Source: Lepidurus packardi
Taxonomy: Eukaryota; Arthropoda; Branchiopoda; Notostraca; Triopsidae
Length of the DNA stretch: 64,000 bases
NCBI GenBank assembly: GCA_023053545.1
Contig: JAKZAN010000006.1
Location: 12,283,412 to 12,347,411, forward strand
Direction: 5' to 3'
Made by a program: the position numbers and the translations under genes
Notes under the pieces: model-generated
Database searches by the model: none
What the model saw: the letters and a program-made list of their open reading frames with translations, nothing else
Told to the model about the DNA's origin: nothing
Part shown: positions 43,911-54,584 of the stretch, in pieces
Numbering within the stretch: position 1 is the first letter of the stretch
Layout: every line of letters starts with the position of its first letter

Positions 43911-45123
43911 TCCAGACATGGTTTTTCTTGATACTGCTTCTGCTTGTGAAAGAAAGGGTAAAAAATATAATAAATTGATATGCTTACTGTTATCCCCATT
44001 AAAACAAAAACACGTGTTGTTTTCAACTTTCATGAGCGGCTTTTCAATGACTTCCTCACAATAAAAAAGAACAACTCCAAAAACAAGAACACATTAGCTG
44101 GTATAACCACGTTTTGTTTAGTCTGCTGTCAGCACTGAGTGTACTAAAGAAAGGGTAAACATAAATGCTGGATCGCGAATAAAATAGTGCAACACTATTC
44201 GATACCTTGCATAACAGTTTACTGCTCTGGTTTACGGGTCACCCTTTAGTAGCACGAGCTCTTTGAAAGAGGAACCTCTTATTTTTAAAGCTAAACGTGA
44301 TCATTTTAAATGAAACTGTATTTGTTTCGAATGCAGGTCCAGGGTATTGAGGAGGATCCACTCATTTTAAAAGGGTCATGTTCATTTTGAACATCAATCA
44401 ATCAATTTTTTCAATGTCCCTGAGTACTTGTTCTGATTACCCGTTTTAACAGTGTATAATCCTTGCTATCAACTTCAATAGCATTCAACCAATGAACTCA
44501 ACCAATGAGCGAGCTGTTTTGCTGTCCGCGTTTTATACACACCGTGCTAACGATCGTAATCTTTATTGTGTCACCCTTTACCTGAAGCTACTTGTTAGGG
44601 ACATTAATTTGATCCGTAACAATATTCTTGTATATTTATACGAAATATGGTAACTTCATCTTTGTCATTCCATTCTTTAAGGTAATGCTTTAGTACTTCA
44701 TGTAATGGCCATAGAGTTGTTTTAATTATACGAGAGCAGTCATTTACTCTGTTGCATAATTTTCCACCAGCTCGACTGAAAGTATGGCTAGTGAAGAGTA
44801 GTAGATTTTCCGCGTCTAGCCTGTGAATGCTTTCATAAAACTGGCGGTACTCTATAAATACTATATTGAGACGGCATAATGTTTTTACATAACAAATATG
44901 CTGTGTAAGTGAACGAGAACCCTAAATTTGGGAAACTAAATTTTTTAGGAACATTAGACGGGAGGAAAGGTATGTTGTTGTCCTTGTAAAGTTGATATAT
45001 AACGAGGCCAATGTTATAGATGTTGTTGATTAATTGACGTCTAGTATTACATAGTACAGAATATGATTGACTATAAGCTAGGTGCAGGGCGAAGTATACT
45101 ACACAAAGCGTTAATGACTGCTC
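43911..45123. other. Gap without a recognised gene
   Basis: No domain, tandem repeat or convincing exon on either strand. Confidence 0.45.
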
Positions 45124-45669
45124 TTATTTTGTAGTCGTATAGAAACTGTCAAGATGATTGTCCGTGTGTTCGCGCGCCACATGTTTTGTGAGATTGTCAT
45201 ACCTGTTAAACACTTGCTTACAAGTATCGCAACTGTGTTGAATTTTATTGCTATTATTGGGAACATTGCAGGTAAGCAAGTGTCGCTCTAGGTTATAGGT
45301 ACGCTGAAAAGATAATCCGCAAGTATTACAGTTTTTTATTCTAAAACGTGAATGTGACTCTTTCATGCTTTGGTTAGGAGTTTCCAATAGTACATAGTCC
45401 TCTGTAATCGCTATTTTAGGCAAATCTTGTTGCTCTTCTGTGTAGTCGGTAACATTCGAATTAGGAGGTAGGTATGTTTGTATACCGGAGATGTTCCTTG
45501 TCTTATCGTTATTACATTGATTAATTACTGTATACATTTCTTTGTAATGTTCTTCTCTCATTTGCTTATCATTTGGACACTTTACCGGAAATTCTTTTTC
45601 AGTTGAGTAAGTGTGTCTTTTGGCAATAGTGGATGGCGTTGACGGGTTGTAGTGTATCTGCAGATGCAT
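45124..45669 (-). CDS. C2H2 zinc-finger protein, C-terminal part
   Basis: A 181-residue minus frame. The first 115 residues are polar and without a known domain. The end has two fingers: CNTCGLSFQRTYNLERHLLTC (C-x2-C...H-x3-C) and CDTCKQVFNRYDNLTKHV with a final H (C-x2-C...H-x4-H), the phenylalanine and leucine spaced as usual. Such proteins bind nucleic acid in the nucleus. The ATG at 45669 is not clearly the true start: related-looking frames continue upstream to 46315, with breaks. Confidence 0.6.
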   Translation of the reverse strand: MHLQIHYNPSTPSTIAKRHTYSTEKEFPVKCPNDKQMREEHYKEMYTVINQCNNDKTRNISGIQTYLPPNSNVTDYTEEQQDLPKIAITEDYVLLETPNQSMKESHSRFRIKNCNTCGLSFQRTYNLERHLLTCNVPNNSNKIQHSCDTCKQVFNRYDNLTKHVAREHTDNHLDSFYTTTK

Positions 45670-46315
45670 GCTTTTCTACTTGACTGTCACGTGTGTCGGT
45701 TGCTTGGACTTGCAAATGGATAGCAGGTTGTACTAGGCTATATTTTACCTGCGATTCCTAGGTTGTATTGTCGATGGTTGTATTATCGCGGTCTGCCTTT
45801 TCCGAATGTTGTATTTCCTTTCCTGTCCCAAACCGGACTCCCTCTTTTACATTTCCTTCCCCCTTTAATATCACTTGGTGACCTTTCTTTAGCGAATATC
45901 CCTCTTCCAACGTTGGTCCTTCGTTGACCCGGCCTTGCCCTTCGCCAAGAATACTCCATCCACTCCCAAAACGTGCAAATCAAGCAAGGCCAACGTGTTT
46001 TAACCCCCTCGATAGCCTCGGCTTGTCGCCCTCTCCGCAATCACCTTGCCATACCCCATCGAGTCCCCAAGGATGACGCTTCGAGGAAAGCAGCCAAGGA
46101 GCCTGGGGAGCAACAAGGTTCAACACGGGTACGGAACGCCACAGTATATCAATGCTGTCAACTGTTGAGGGATTAATTTGTAAGTTAGTATTTTCTTGAA
46201 AATCGACTATTTCTTTTTGAATTGTTTCGATAGGTAGTTTTTGAGATATTCGTTTTAGAGAATTGCTTTGAATAGTATTAGAAGTGGTTCTGTGGATTTT
46301 CGTGCTTGTAGACAC
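45670..46315 (-). pseudogene. Broken frames upstream of the zinc-finger ORF
   Basis: The minus strand at 46315-46140 reads MSTSTKIHRTTSNTIQSNSL and a following helical stretch. At 45980-45780 an open frame is rich in Gly and Lys (GYSLKKGHQVILKGEGNVKE). Around 46080-45990 another frame reads VILGDSMGYGKVIAERATS. These do not join in one frame, and no family was recognised. It may be a decayed 5' part of the zinc-finger gene with an insertion. Confidence 0.3.
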
Positions 46316-46454
46316 TTTTATCAGTTGGTAGCAATATTTGCGTGCAAGACAAGGCAGTCAAGTCAATTTCAAAGTCTCGTATGGTTGTAACCGAGTTTCG
46401 TGTGACAACGTTGATACACGTGCAACGTTTTTTCCTGCACAACACCACAACGCT

Positions 46455-46738
46455 GTTCCTTCAATCCGTTACAGGAATCAAGCAAAGCAACCTGTGAAGC
46501 CGTATCTGAAATGCAAAATAATGAATAAAAATATTATAAACGACATTTACCAAAGTCATCATCCAAAAGCGCGTACGCCGGGTTGAGGAGAAGTTCCCTA
46601 ATAGCCTTATAGTTTTGTTCTTTGGCCACCGCAATTTTCTTCGGTACATATCTCCTCCAATTTACTGTAAACTTAGTTGCCTTCCCACTTCCGAGGAGCA
46701 AGTCCAGTTCCCAAAGCAGCAGTAATATCGATATTATG
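46455..46738 (-). pseudogene. Second copy of exons F and F2 of the unknown eight-exon family
   Basis: The minus strand at about 46735-46551 reads LLLGSGKATKFTVNWRRYVP, then KKIAVAKEQNYKAIRELLLN and DDDFG before GTAAATG. It aligns along its length with exon F at 37530-37362. After a TTTCAG at 46506, DTASQVALL matches the start of exon F2 (DTASMATL), in the same phase, then decays. The other exons are not found, so this is a partial duplicate. Confidence 0.65.
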
Positions 46739-46789
46739 AGTAAACAGTAAGCGTTTACATTTATTATTTTATGTAACGTATTTTAATTA

Positions 46790-46988
46790 CATACATAAGG
46801 AAAAGGAAACATTTGACTACAATTACATGGCAAGTAATCCGTCATTTTGATCAATTTATTATTAATTTAGAATCGCTAAGGATTCATTACCAGTACATAA
46901 TGAAATGTCCTGAGTTAGACCTTTTGCTAAAATACCATTTTTACGTGTAGTTGGGAATCAGTTGATTTCTTATTTGGCTAATCGTTAG
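46790..46988 (+). repeat. Dispersed repeat, left part of the segmental duplication
   Basis: GGCAAGTAATCCGTC through GGCTAATCGTTAG matches 51165-51337 and, less well, 50885-51055 and 10640-10800. Confidence 0.75.
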
Positions 46989-47696
46989 TGTAAGGAGTGG
47001 AATTAGTGGTGGTATGGATTTAAAGCGCGATAACAATATACTATGCAGAGTTAAGAGATTAACACTGAATATACGATAAACACTGTTGACCATAAATGTA
47101 AAGGACAACGTAAAGACATCTCTCGTGCCGAGGCCAGAACCCTCGTGAATGTCTATACGTAGTCCAAAGGTAATCTTAAGTTCCGAAGCCCAACGACGCA
47201 AGAAAAAGCAAAACAGCGATGTCAACACAAGGACACAACCCAAGCCTAATTATAAACCAATTGAGGCCACGGAAGTACAAGACACCCGGAACGGCAAGAA
47301 TAAACCATTGAGGCCAAGAAAACAACCGAAGCGCACCTCGATACCGATGTCCAACTGGCCTATAAGTACGGACCCACCAGATGACAGCAACCAGTCCTCC
47401 CTCCGTCTCAGTCCCCGCAAGACCAGTTCACCCCCTGTCTCAGTCTCCGTAACGCCAGTTCCCCTCAGTGTTCCTTGCTCGGCGGACGGTTCCTTGCCAA
47501 GGATACCCGTCCGCCGAGCAATTCCCCCCCCCCCAGCAGTCCGCAGCCGCCATCACCGTCTATCGAGACCGAAGCCAGCGAAGCCCTAACCCGAAGCCCG
47601 ATCGACCCGACCCCTCCCCTGTCCCTCCTCTCTAAACCTGTACCGACCCCGCTGATAGTTAGAGTGAAATACACAGAATTATCTGACTATCACATT
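46989..47696. mobile_element. Solo LTR, 708 bp, with TTAG target duplication
   Basis: The insert begins TGTAAGGAG and ends CTATCACA, and is flanked by TTAG at 46985-46988 and 47697-47700. The paralogous segment at 51330-51340 has the uninterrupted site (CGTTAGTTTATTGAATTATC). A Pro/Ser-rich frame (47149-47589) lies inside but has no recognised domain, and is more likely chance coding in an LTR. A 15-bp inverted repeat (TTGCTCGGCGGACGG) at about 47474-47522 may form a stem. Confidence 0.75.
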
Positions 47697-48502
47697 AGTT
47701 AAGTGAGTTATTTCAATTAGCTCTCTACAATTAAATTTTTCATTTCATTTAAAATCTCCTCCCATTGCCATCCATTTCAGAGAGCGCAGTTAAATTAAAC
47801 AGTTGATTGTCATTATTGAAGAACTGAGTTAGGAAAAGGGAAATATTTCAAAACTAATAGTTCTGTTTGCACCGTTAATGCCCAAAAGCTCTCATAATGG
47901 CGCTCGGGTCGTATTACGCAATTAGAACGCAGCTGTGGCTGGTAGCAGCCCCTAAGGAAGCCTCTCCTGTTGGCGTTTAGCGTGTTTTGTCAGAATAAGT
48001 GTCTTAAAAAGTGGAACTTTTCGGAAGTTTTAGAGGTAAGGAACAAGTGGAGAATACTCGCATTCACTTAGACTTAATTAATGTACCAAGTTTAACCTCT
48101 AAGTATGCCAGTTAAGCCCGTTCTTGCCATTTTTAAGAGCGATAACAGGCTGTCCGTTGCCTCCACACTCCAACGTTTAGACAACATTTAGATTTTCTAA
48201 ACAAACGAAATGTTTAGAAAAAAAGAAGGATTTTTGTATTTTCACTTTTTTTTTCTATTTAACATAAGGAGAGCTTACTAGCATACAATGGGATAGAGTG
48301 GCGCGTTGAAATTGGCGTAATAAACTGCACATGGTAAGCGTTCACTTTTGCGGGGAATTTTTCAGCACGATAGTGGAAAAACTTCAGTACTTTCCAGTTT
48401 CATTGCCATTTTTTATTGGTAGATTGGTTCGATTTCCATTTGACACTATTTAATTTAATGCTATTTAAACATTATTCGTGCAATACATGCTAGCTTTAAT
48501 TT
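47697..48502 (+). repeat. Segmental duplication arm 1 (partner 51338-52170)
   Basis: Words such as AATTAGCTCTCTACAATTAA, GAGAGCGCAGTTAAATTAAA, GGCGCTCGGGTCGTATT and AGCGATAACAGGCTGTCCGT recur in order at 51350-51810. Divergence is low with small indels. No gene is seen. Confidence 0.85.
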
Positions 48503-49130
48503 GGTAATAAGATATCAATAATTGTTTTCATAGAGTTTTTGTTTCTCTTGGCAAATAGGTACCGCCCAGGGCAGCTAACTTTGCAGTGAACCAGCAGCCT
48601 TTTTGCAGCCATCTGGGTTCTTCTCTGCGTTGTACTTTTGTTGAGTTTGTCTGGATTCTTCAACGGTTGTTTTAGCCGAGAGTGTTCGTGTCCTGACACG
48701 AGGTGTCTCAGCTGCTGCTAAATTTGGTAATAGGATATGAATAATTGTTTTCATAGAGTTTTTGTTTCTCTTGGCCGATAGGTACCGCCCAGGGCAGCTA
48801 ACTTTGCAGTGAACCAGCAGCCTTTTTGCAGCCATCTGGGTTCTTCTCTGCGTTGTACTTTTGTTGAGTTTGTCTGGATTCTTCAACGGTTGTTTTAGCC
48901 GAGAGTGTTCGTGTCCTGACACGAGGTGTCTCAGCTGCTGCTAAATTTGGTAATAGGATATGAATAATTGTTTTCATAGAGTTTTTGTTTCTCTTGGCCG
49001 ATAGGTACCGCCCAGGGCAGCTAACTTTGCAGTGAACCAGCAGCATTTTTTGCAGCCATCTGGGTTCTTCTCTTCGTTGTACTTTTGTTGAGTTTGTCTG
49101 GATTCTTCAAAGGTTGTTTTAGTTCTTTTT
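48503..49130. repeat. Tandem repeat, 223 bp, three copies
   Basis: Units start at ATTGTTTTCATAGAGTTTTT at 48521, 48744 and 48967. The third copy is truncated on the right. Units contain GGTACCGCCCAGGGCAGC and CGTGTCCTGACACGAGGTG (an internal inverted repeat around CTGACACG). The minus-strand ORFs over it only reflect the repeat and are not supported as genes. Confidence 0.88.
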
Positions 49131-49179
49131 AAGAAATTCACAAGTCCGGATTCTAACCTCTTTTCTTGTTTTCTTGTAG

Positions 49180-50715
49180 GAATCCGTTTGGTTGCTGTTA
49201 ATCCCTATGAAGAGTTACGTATTTATGGCAATGACATTGTCCTGACTTATCGAAACGAGAGTCAATATGGGAATTTAGACCCTCACATCTTCGCAGTCGT
49301 AGATGAAGCTTAGACGAAACTTGAAAGTTCAGATTTTCCCTCTATTTGATTCCTTTTTACAATAAATTCCTCATTTTGTAAAAAAAAAAAAAAAAAAAAA
49401 ATGGGCGATTTTTTGTTGCAGAGAGAACCGAAACCAGTCCATCATTGTGTCAGGAGAGTCAGGAGCAGGCAAAACTGTTTCTGCCAAGTACGCAATTCGT
49501 TATTTTGCCCCTGTCGGAGGTTCTGCCACTGAAACGCAAGAGGAGAGGACATTTTTGGCTTCGAATCCCATTATGGAGGTAAATATACTTCATTTGTGTT
49601 ATTTTTCATTTGAAAAAGTGGCAAAAAGCAGGGGAAAAAATGAACGGGGAGCACAGTAAGCTTGTAAATTGGTTATCTTTGGCAGGCGATTGGGAATGCG
49701 AAAACGACGAGAAACGATAACAGTTCCCGATTTGGCAAATATATCGAAATCAACTTATATGGAAATAGGCAAATATATGGAAATCGACTTGGATAAGGCA
49801 AATATATGGAAATCGACTTTAACAGTCTATATCAGACTACGGGAGCAAACATACGGACGTATTTACTCGAAAAGTCACGGGTGGTCTTCCACTCGAACCA
49901 GGAACGGAATTACTACATCTTTTACCAGTTATATGATGCTGCTAGTCTTCCCGAGTACCAGGATGTACGCTTAGGTGAGTCGATATGCTCTTCTTTTGCT
50001 TTTATGTAGCGTTAAATGCAATTTTATTGCGTTTTGAATGGTTTCTTTATTTTTATTGTCATTAAGACAGCTTTCATTACACGAACCAGGGCGGGGGTCC
50101 TTACCTTGATGGGGTAAAGGATTTGGAGGAGTTCACGCACACCAATCGCGCCTTCCATTCATTGGGCTTTAATGATGAGATCCAGAAGAACATTTTCAGG
50201 ATTTTGCGGGCTATGTTGCACCTAGGAAATGTGCAGATCCAAGAAGCGGATCAAGAGAACTGCACCACCCATGTTTAAAAGTATTTATGTTTCAAGCACT
50301 CTTTAAGAAGAATTTTCGAGTTCTTGTAGTTCCATTTATTAAGATATTATTTTTAGCGTCCTGATACTCCTGGTTGATTCCTGCCACGTAATGGGTTTGA
50401 AATTGAATATAAAGAGAATTTGCGTAAATGGTTGCGTTATCGCCAGATTGTTACTAAGCGAGAAATGGTTACAAAGCCATTGAACCGAAAAGAGGTAAAA
50501 AGCGCTCAATTTTGTCCTTTCAAATAAAAAATAGTCAACATATAAAGTCAAAATGTCGACTTTTTCTTTTGTTTCAGGCGATATGTCCGCGTGACGCCCT
50601 AACTAAGCATAATTATTGGCCTTTATTTTAAAAAAATGTGTCCCTGATCAACAAATCTTTGGCTAGTAATGTCACATCCTTGCGGTTTATCGGCGTCTTG
50701 GATATCTACGGGTTG
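49180..50715 (+). pseudogene. Myosin V heavy chain, partial pseudogene copy 2 (motor N-half)
   Basis: Exons are 49180-49313 ([29 protein letters not shown], then TAG), 49422-49578 (P-loop: [19 protein letters not shown]), 49686-49973 ([20 protein letters not shown], switch I), about 50068-50274 (FRILRAMLHLGNVQIQEAD) and traces to 50715 ([11 protein letters not shown]). Switch I is followed by a triplicated AAATATATGGAAATCGACTT-like block that ruins the frame. Introns match copy 1 closely (49976-50060 against 7237-7330). Copy 2 covers the region missing from copy 1, with overlap, so both derive from a fuller gene elsewhere. Confidence 0.9.
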
Positions 50716-50794
50716 GATATCTACTTTACCTAATAGCCGCTCGATTTGCAGGTATTCGTGTTTGGGTACAAAAAGAAAAACCGAAAAGATATTT

Positions 50795-51345
50795 ATGGGA
50801 TTTTTTTGCTAGTCAACAATTGACAGCAGCAACTTGAGGATATAGTCAACGTTTTGGAAGATATCGTGCCACCCTTATGACCGCACTACAGGCAAGTAAT
50901 CCGTCGTTTTGATCAATTTATTATTAATTTAGAATCTCTAAGGCTTATTTACCAGTACATAAAGAAATGGCTTGAGTTAAACCTTTTGCTAGAATACCAT
51001 TTTTACATGGAGTTGGTAAACAGTTTATTTCTTACTTGGCTAATCGTTAGTTGATTGACTCATTTAAATTAGCTCCCTATAACTTATTTTTTGAATTAAA
51101 TTAAATTTAAAATCTCCTTTCATTCCCACCCATTTCAGAGAGCGCAGTTAAAGGAAACATTTCACTACAATTACATGGCAAATAACCGTCGTTTTGATCA
51201 ATTTATTATTAGCTTAGAATCGCTAAGGATTCATTACCAGTACATAATGAAATGGCCTGAGTTAGACCTTTTGCTAAAATACCATTTTTACGTTTAGTTG
51301 GGAATCAGTTTATTTCTTACTTGGCTAATCGTTAGTTTATTGAAT
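50795..51345 (+). repeat. Two tandem copies of the dispersed repeat
   Basis: 50800-50890 matches 10550-10650. 50885-51055 and 51165-51345 match each other and 46800-46988. Between them, 51060-51165 is shared with the 47.7-47.8 kb and 51.35-51.45 kb segments (CATTTCAGAGAGCGCAGTTAAA). Confidence 0.75.
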
Positions 51346-52170
51346 TATCTCAATTAGCTCTCTACAATTAATTTTTCTACAATTTCTCTACAATTTTTTT
51401 CATTTCATTTTAAATCTCATCCCATTCCCATCCATTTCAGAGAGCGCAGTTAAATTAAACAGTTAATTGTCATTATTGAAGAACTGAGTTAGGAAAAGGA
51501 AATATTTCAAAACTAACTAGTTCTGTTTGCACCGTTAATGCCAAAAAGCTCTCATAATGGCGCTCGGGTCGTATTGCACTATTAGAACGCAGCTGTGGCT
51601 GGGTGGCAGCCCCTAAGGAAGCCTCTCCTGTTGGCGGTTAGCGTGTTTTGTCAGAATAAGTGTCTTAAAAAGTGGAACTTTTTGGAAGTTTTAGAGGTAA
51701 GAAACAAGTGGAGAATATTCGCATTCACTTAGATTTCATTAATGTACCAAGTTTAACGTATAAGTATGCCAGTTAAGCCCGTTCTTGCCATTTTTAAGAG
51801 CGATAACAGGCTGTCCGTTGCCTCCACACTCCAACGTTGTTCCAACGTTTAGATTTTTCTAAACAAACGAAATGTTTAGAAAAATGAAGGCTTTTTGTAT
51901 TTTTACTTTTTTTCTATTTAACATAAGGAACTAGCAATAAGAAGAGCTTACTAGCATACAATGGGATAGAGTAGGCGCATTGAAATTGGCGTAATAAACT
52001 GCACGTGGTAAGCGTTCACTTTTGCGGGGAATTTTTCAGCACGATAGTGGAAAAAGGACATTACTTTCCAGTTTCATGGCCATTTTTTATTTGTAGATTG
52101 GTTTGGTTTCCATTTAATACTATTTAATTTAATGCTATTTAAACATTATTCGTACAATGCATGCTAACTT
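51338..52170 (+). repeat. Segmental duplication arm 2 (partner 47697-48502)
   Basis: Collinear with arm 1, with small indels. Keeps the empty LTR site at its left end. Confidence 0.85.
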
Positions 52171-52640
52171 GAATATGGTAATTAGATATCAATAATTGTT
52201 TTCATAGAGTTTTTGTTTCTCTTGGCAAATAGGTACCGCCCAGGGCAGCTAACTTTGCAGTGAACCAGCAGCCTTTTTGCAGCCATCTGGGTTCTTCTCT
52301 GCGTTGTACTTTTGTTGAGTTTGTCTGGATTCTTCAAAGGTTGTTTTAGCCGAAAGTGTTCGTGTCTTGACACGAGGTGTCTCAGCTGCTGCTAAATTTG
52401 GTAATAAGATATGAATAATTGTTTTCATAGAGTTTTTGTTTCCCTTGGTAGATAGGTACCGCCAAGGGCAGCTAACTTTGCAGTGAACCAGCAGCCTTTT
52501 TGCAGCCATCTGGGTTCTTCTCTGCGTTGTACTTTTGTTGAGTTTGTCTGGATTCTTCAAAGGTTGTTTTAGCCGAGAGTGTTCGTGTCTTGACACGAGC
52601 TGTCTCAGCTGCTGCTAAAACATTCGAGTTATTCTTTTCG
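52170..52640. repeat. Tandem repeat, 223 bp, two copies
   Basis: ATTGTTTTCATAGAGTTTTT starts at 52194 and about 52418. It is the same unit as at 48503-49130 but one copy shorter. Confidence 0.87.
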
Positions 52641-53290
52641 TCGAAGCATTTAACGTCGAAGTCGGCTATTACTAGGTGTTGTAGTAAGAATGAATCAGGG
52701 TTTTTGAGATTTCTGGTTTCTGGCGTATGTGCTTTTTTCATTTAAATGACCTCTTAGACCTCGGCTATTAACAGCTACTTGTATTGAAATTTCATTGTTA
52801 TTACGTCATATAGTGTTTATGGCTTTGAACATTTCCATATAAGGAAGGCCGTTCCTTTGCTCAAGTGTACTTTTCGGGTTTTATTTTGACATTTTCGACA
52901 TTGTGTAAAGTTTAGGGCTTGGTTGGGACAGGTGACGGAATGTATAATGGCGTCCGTGAGTTTTTTTTTTTTTTTTTATTAAATCCAAAATGGCTGTGGT
53001 ATGTGGGATTTGACAGAATTGTTAAGTGCTATAGCGTAACCGGTTTCTCCACACAATTCTTATGAGATGGATCGGTCTTGTAAGGGGTTCTCAGTTTTCC
53101 CGTCGACTTTTCCACTTTTTGTTACTGATTCCTTGATTCATTTCAGGGCTTCTGCTTGGCTTGTAGGTGTATACCTGTCCAGGCGGTCGACAGTAGGCAC
53201 CTTTCTCTCTCCGAGCAGGTGTGTGACTTGTGTCTCGGCTGCTTCGGTGCGAAGTATCTTAATACCGTACTTTCCAGGAGCAGCTGGATG
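52641..53290. other. Gap without a recognised gene
   Basis: It contains a T16-18 tract near 52962. No coding signal. Confidence 0.4.
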
Positions 53291-53390
53291 TATATTATCC
53301 TAATCCGGCGTTAGGGGGTCACCGGTCAGTTTTAGTGATGGGAATAGAGCACGCCCCCCAAATGGAAAGTCTCTCCTTTTGTGCAGGAAC
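53291..53390 (-). mobile_element. PAT terminal repeat B fragment, inverted
   Basis: The minus strand reads GTTCCTGCACAAAAGGAG, GACTTTCCATTTGGGGGGCG and ATTAGGATAATATA, matching 27478-27577 including the B1 repeat. Several substitutions show it is an older copy. No recombinase ORF is attached. Confidence 0.75.
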
Positions 53391-53639
53391 TCCCTAAACC
53401 CCCAACCCTATACAAAATTTTAATACCAATTATTTAAATTTCAATACCAAAAATAATTTCAATTTGGAGTACCATTTAGCCAATCATTTTCATTCTCCGC
53501 CGATCCCTATGAATGTCTTTGATTTCCACTCGTCCCACGGTAGTCCAACCTCTCCTCACGGTAGTTCAACCTCCATGCGTGGTCGTGCTTTTTGGGCTGG
53601 CTTTCTTATGGGACGTGCATCTGGTGCGGTTTCCACTTC

Positions 53640-54411
53640 CTCTCGTTCCGCGGACGGTCCGACTTCGAAGGGGTATAGCTTTATGATCGGTCTGTTAGTA
53701 ATTCCGCCTGTAGTCCTCAATTCAGCGGCTCGGGTTAATCCATCTCTACCCGGGAGTAGTTTGGTGATTACTATTGTCGCGACGCTGTTGTAGAGAAGAC
53801 CAAAGAAAGGATGGTTTGGACTTACCTATAGTAGACAACTTCAGGCAAGGAATAAGAGAAATGTGGGGTCATCCAAGAAGTAGGCTTTTATTTAACCGCG
53901 ACCCAACACCACTTGCCAACAAAAACGACAGGATCGGAGCGAACCAAGTTACTCTTGTGTGATAACATACAAACGAGCGTAACCAACGGTTACTGAGGAA
54001 GGTGGTATACAAGTTCCTCGAGAGTTTGCCCGTATCTCCTTTGTATACGCCCCACACATTGGAGAAAACAACATATGAAGAACGTTCCGGTACACGTGTA
54101 CAAGTACACACGAAGAGAAAAACAGGGAAGGAATTGTACAAAACCCAACAATTATCCCTCGTCTCCAAAACAGCCTTTTTCCTTCATTTGTGGATATGTA
54201 CGAGATCTCCAACCTGGATCTTGGACGAATTACGCGTTGAAAAATATCCATGACGTTGACGCATTGCGGTTAAATACTCTTGTTTCCATCTTTTCCAAGA
54301 ATGCCGGAGAAGTTCACGAATTTGTAGGGCAGCTTGTGGAAGTTTCGTGTCATCGCCGAACGTGTGTACAGAATTTTCAATACCATGGACTTTAGGCGAA
54401 GTTTCACACAA
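53640..54411 (-). pseudogene. BEL/Pao integrase C-terminus (DUF5641), split by an LTR-like insert
   Basis: The minus strand at 54411-54184 reads LRHSWKRWKQEYLTAMRQRH, then SSKIQVGDLVHIH, the conserved start of DUF5641. It resumes at 53785-53640 with KLLPGRDGLTRAAELRT, then GGITNRPIIKLYPFEV, the conserved end. The 387 bp between (53786-54172) interrupt the domain. No upstream catalytic core is in the window. Confidence 0.75.
53786..54172 (-). mobile_element. Possible solo LTR inside the Pao fragment
   Basis: On the minus strand it starts TGTTTTGGAG and ends CTCTACAACA, matching the TGTT...AACA form. It has an AATAAA signal (TTAAATAAAAGCC) about 100 bp from its end. A clear target duplication was not found, so the call is tentative. 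Confidence 0.45.
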
Positions 54412-54584
54412 ATTATATATTAAAGGGTATGGTCAATTTTCCCTCTTTAAAAAAGATGTATAGTGAAAGAGTTACTGACCTGGAAGGAGGTTTTTGTCAC
54501 TAGTTTACCACGATAAAGATTTGAAAAGTAGGAGCACAGGAAAAACACGACTGCACTCTCCGTCGCCGTTTTTTTTTACCCCGA

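Noticed and set aside
47149-47589. Pro/Ser-rich 146-residue ORF
   Set aside because: It lies inside the solo LTR, has no recognised domain and no partner gene.
48496-49046. Several minus-strand ORFs reading [20 protein letters not shown] in the 223-bp repeats
   Set aside because: They exist only because the repeat has few stops in that frame; the same peptide recurs with the repeat and has no start context or domain.
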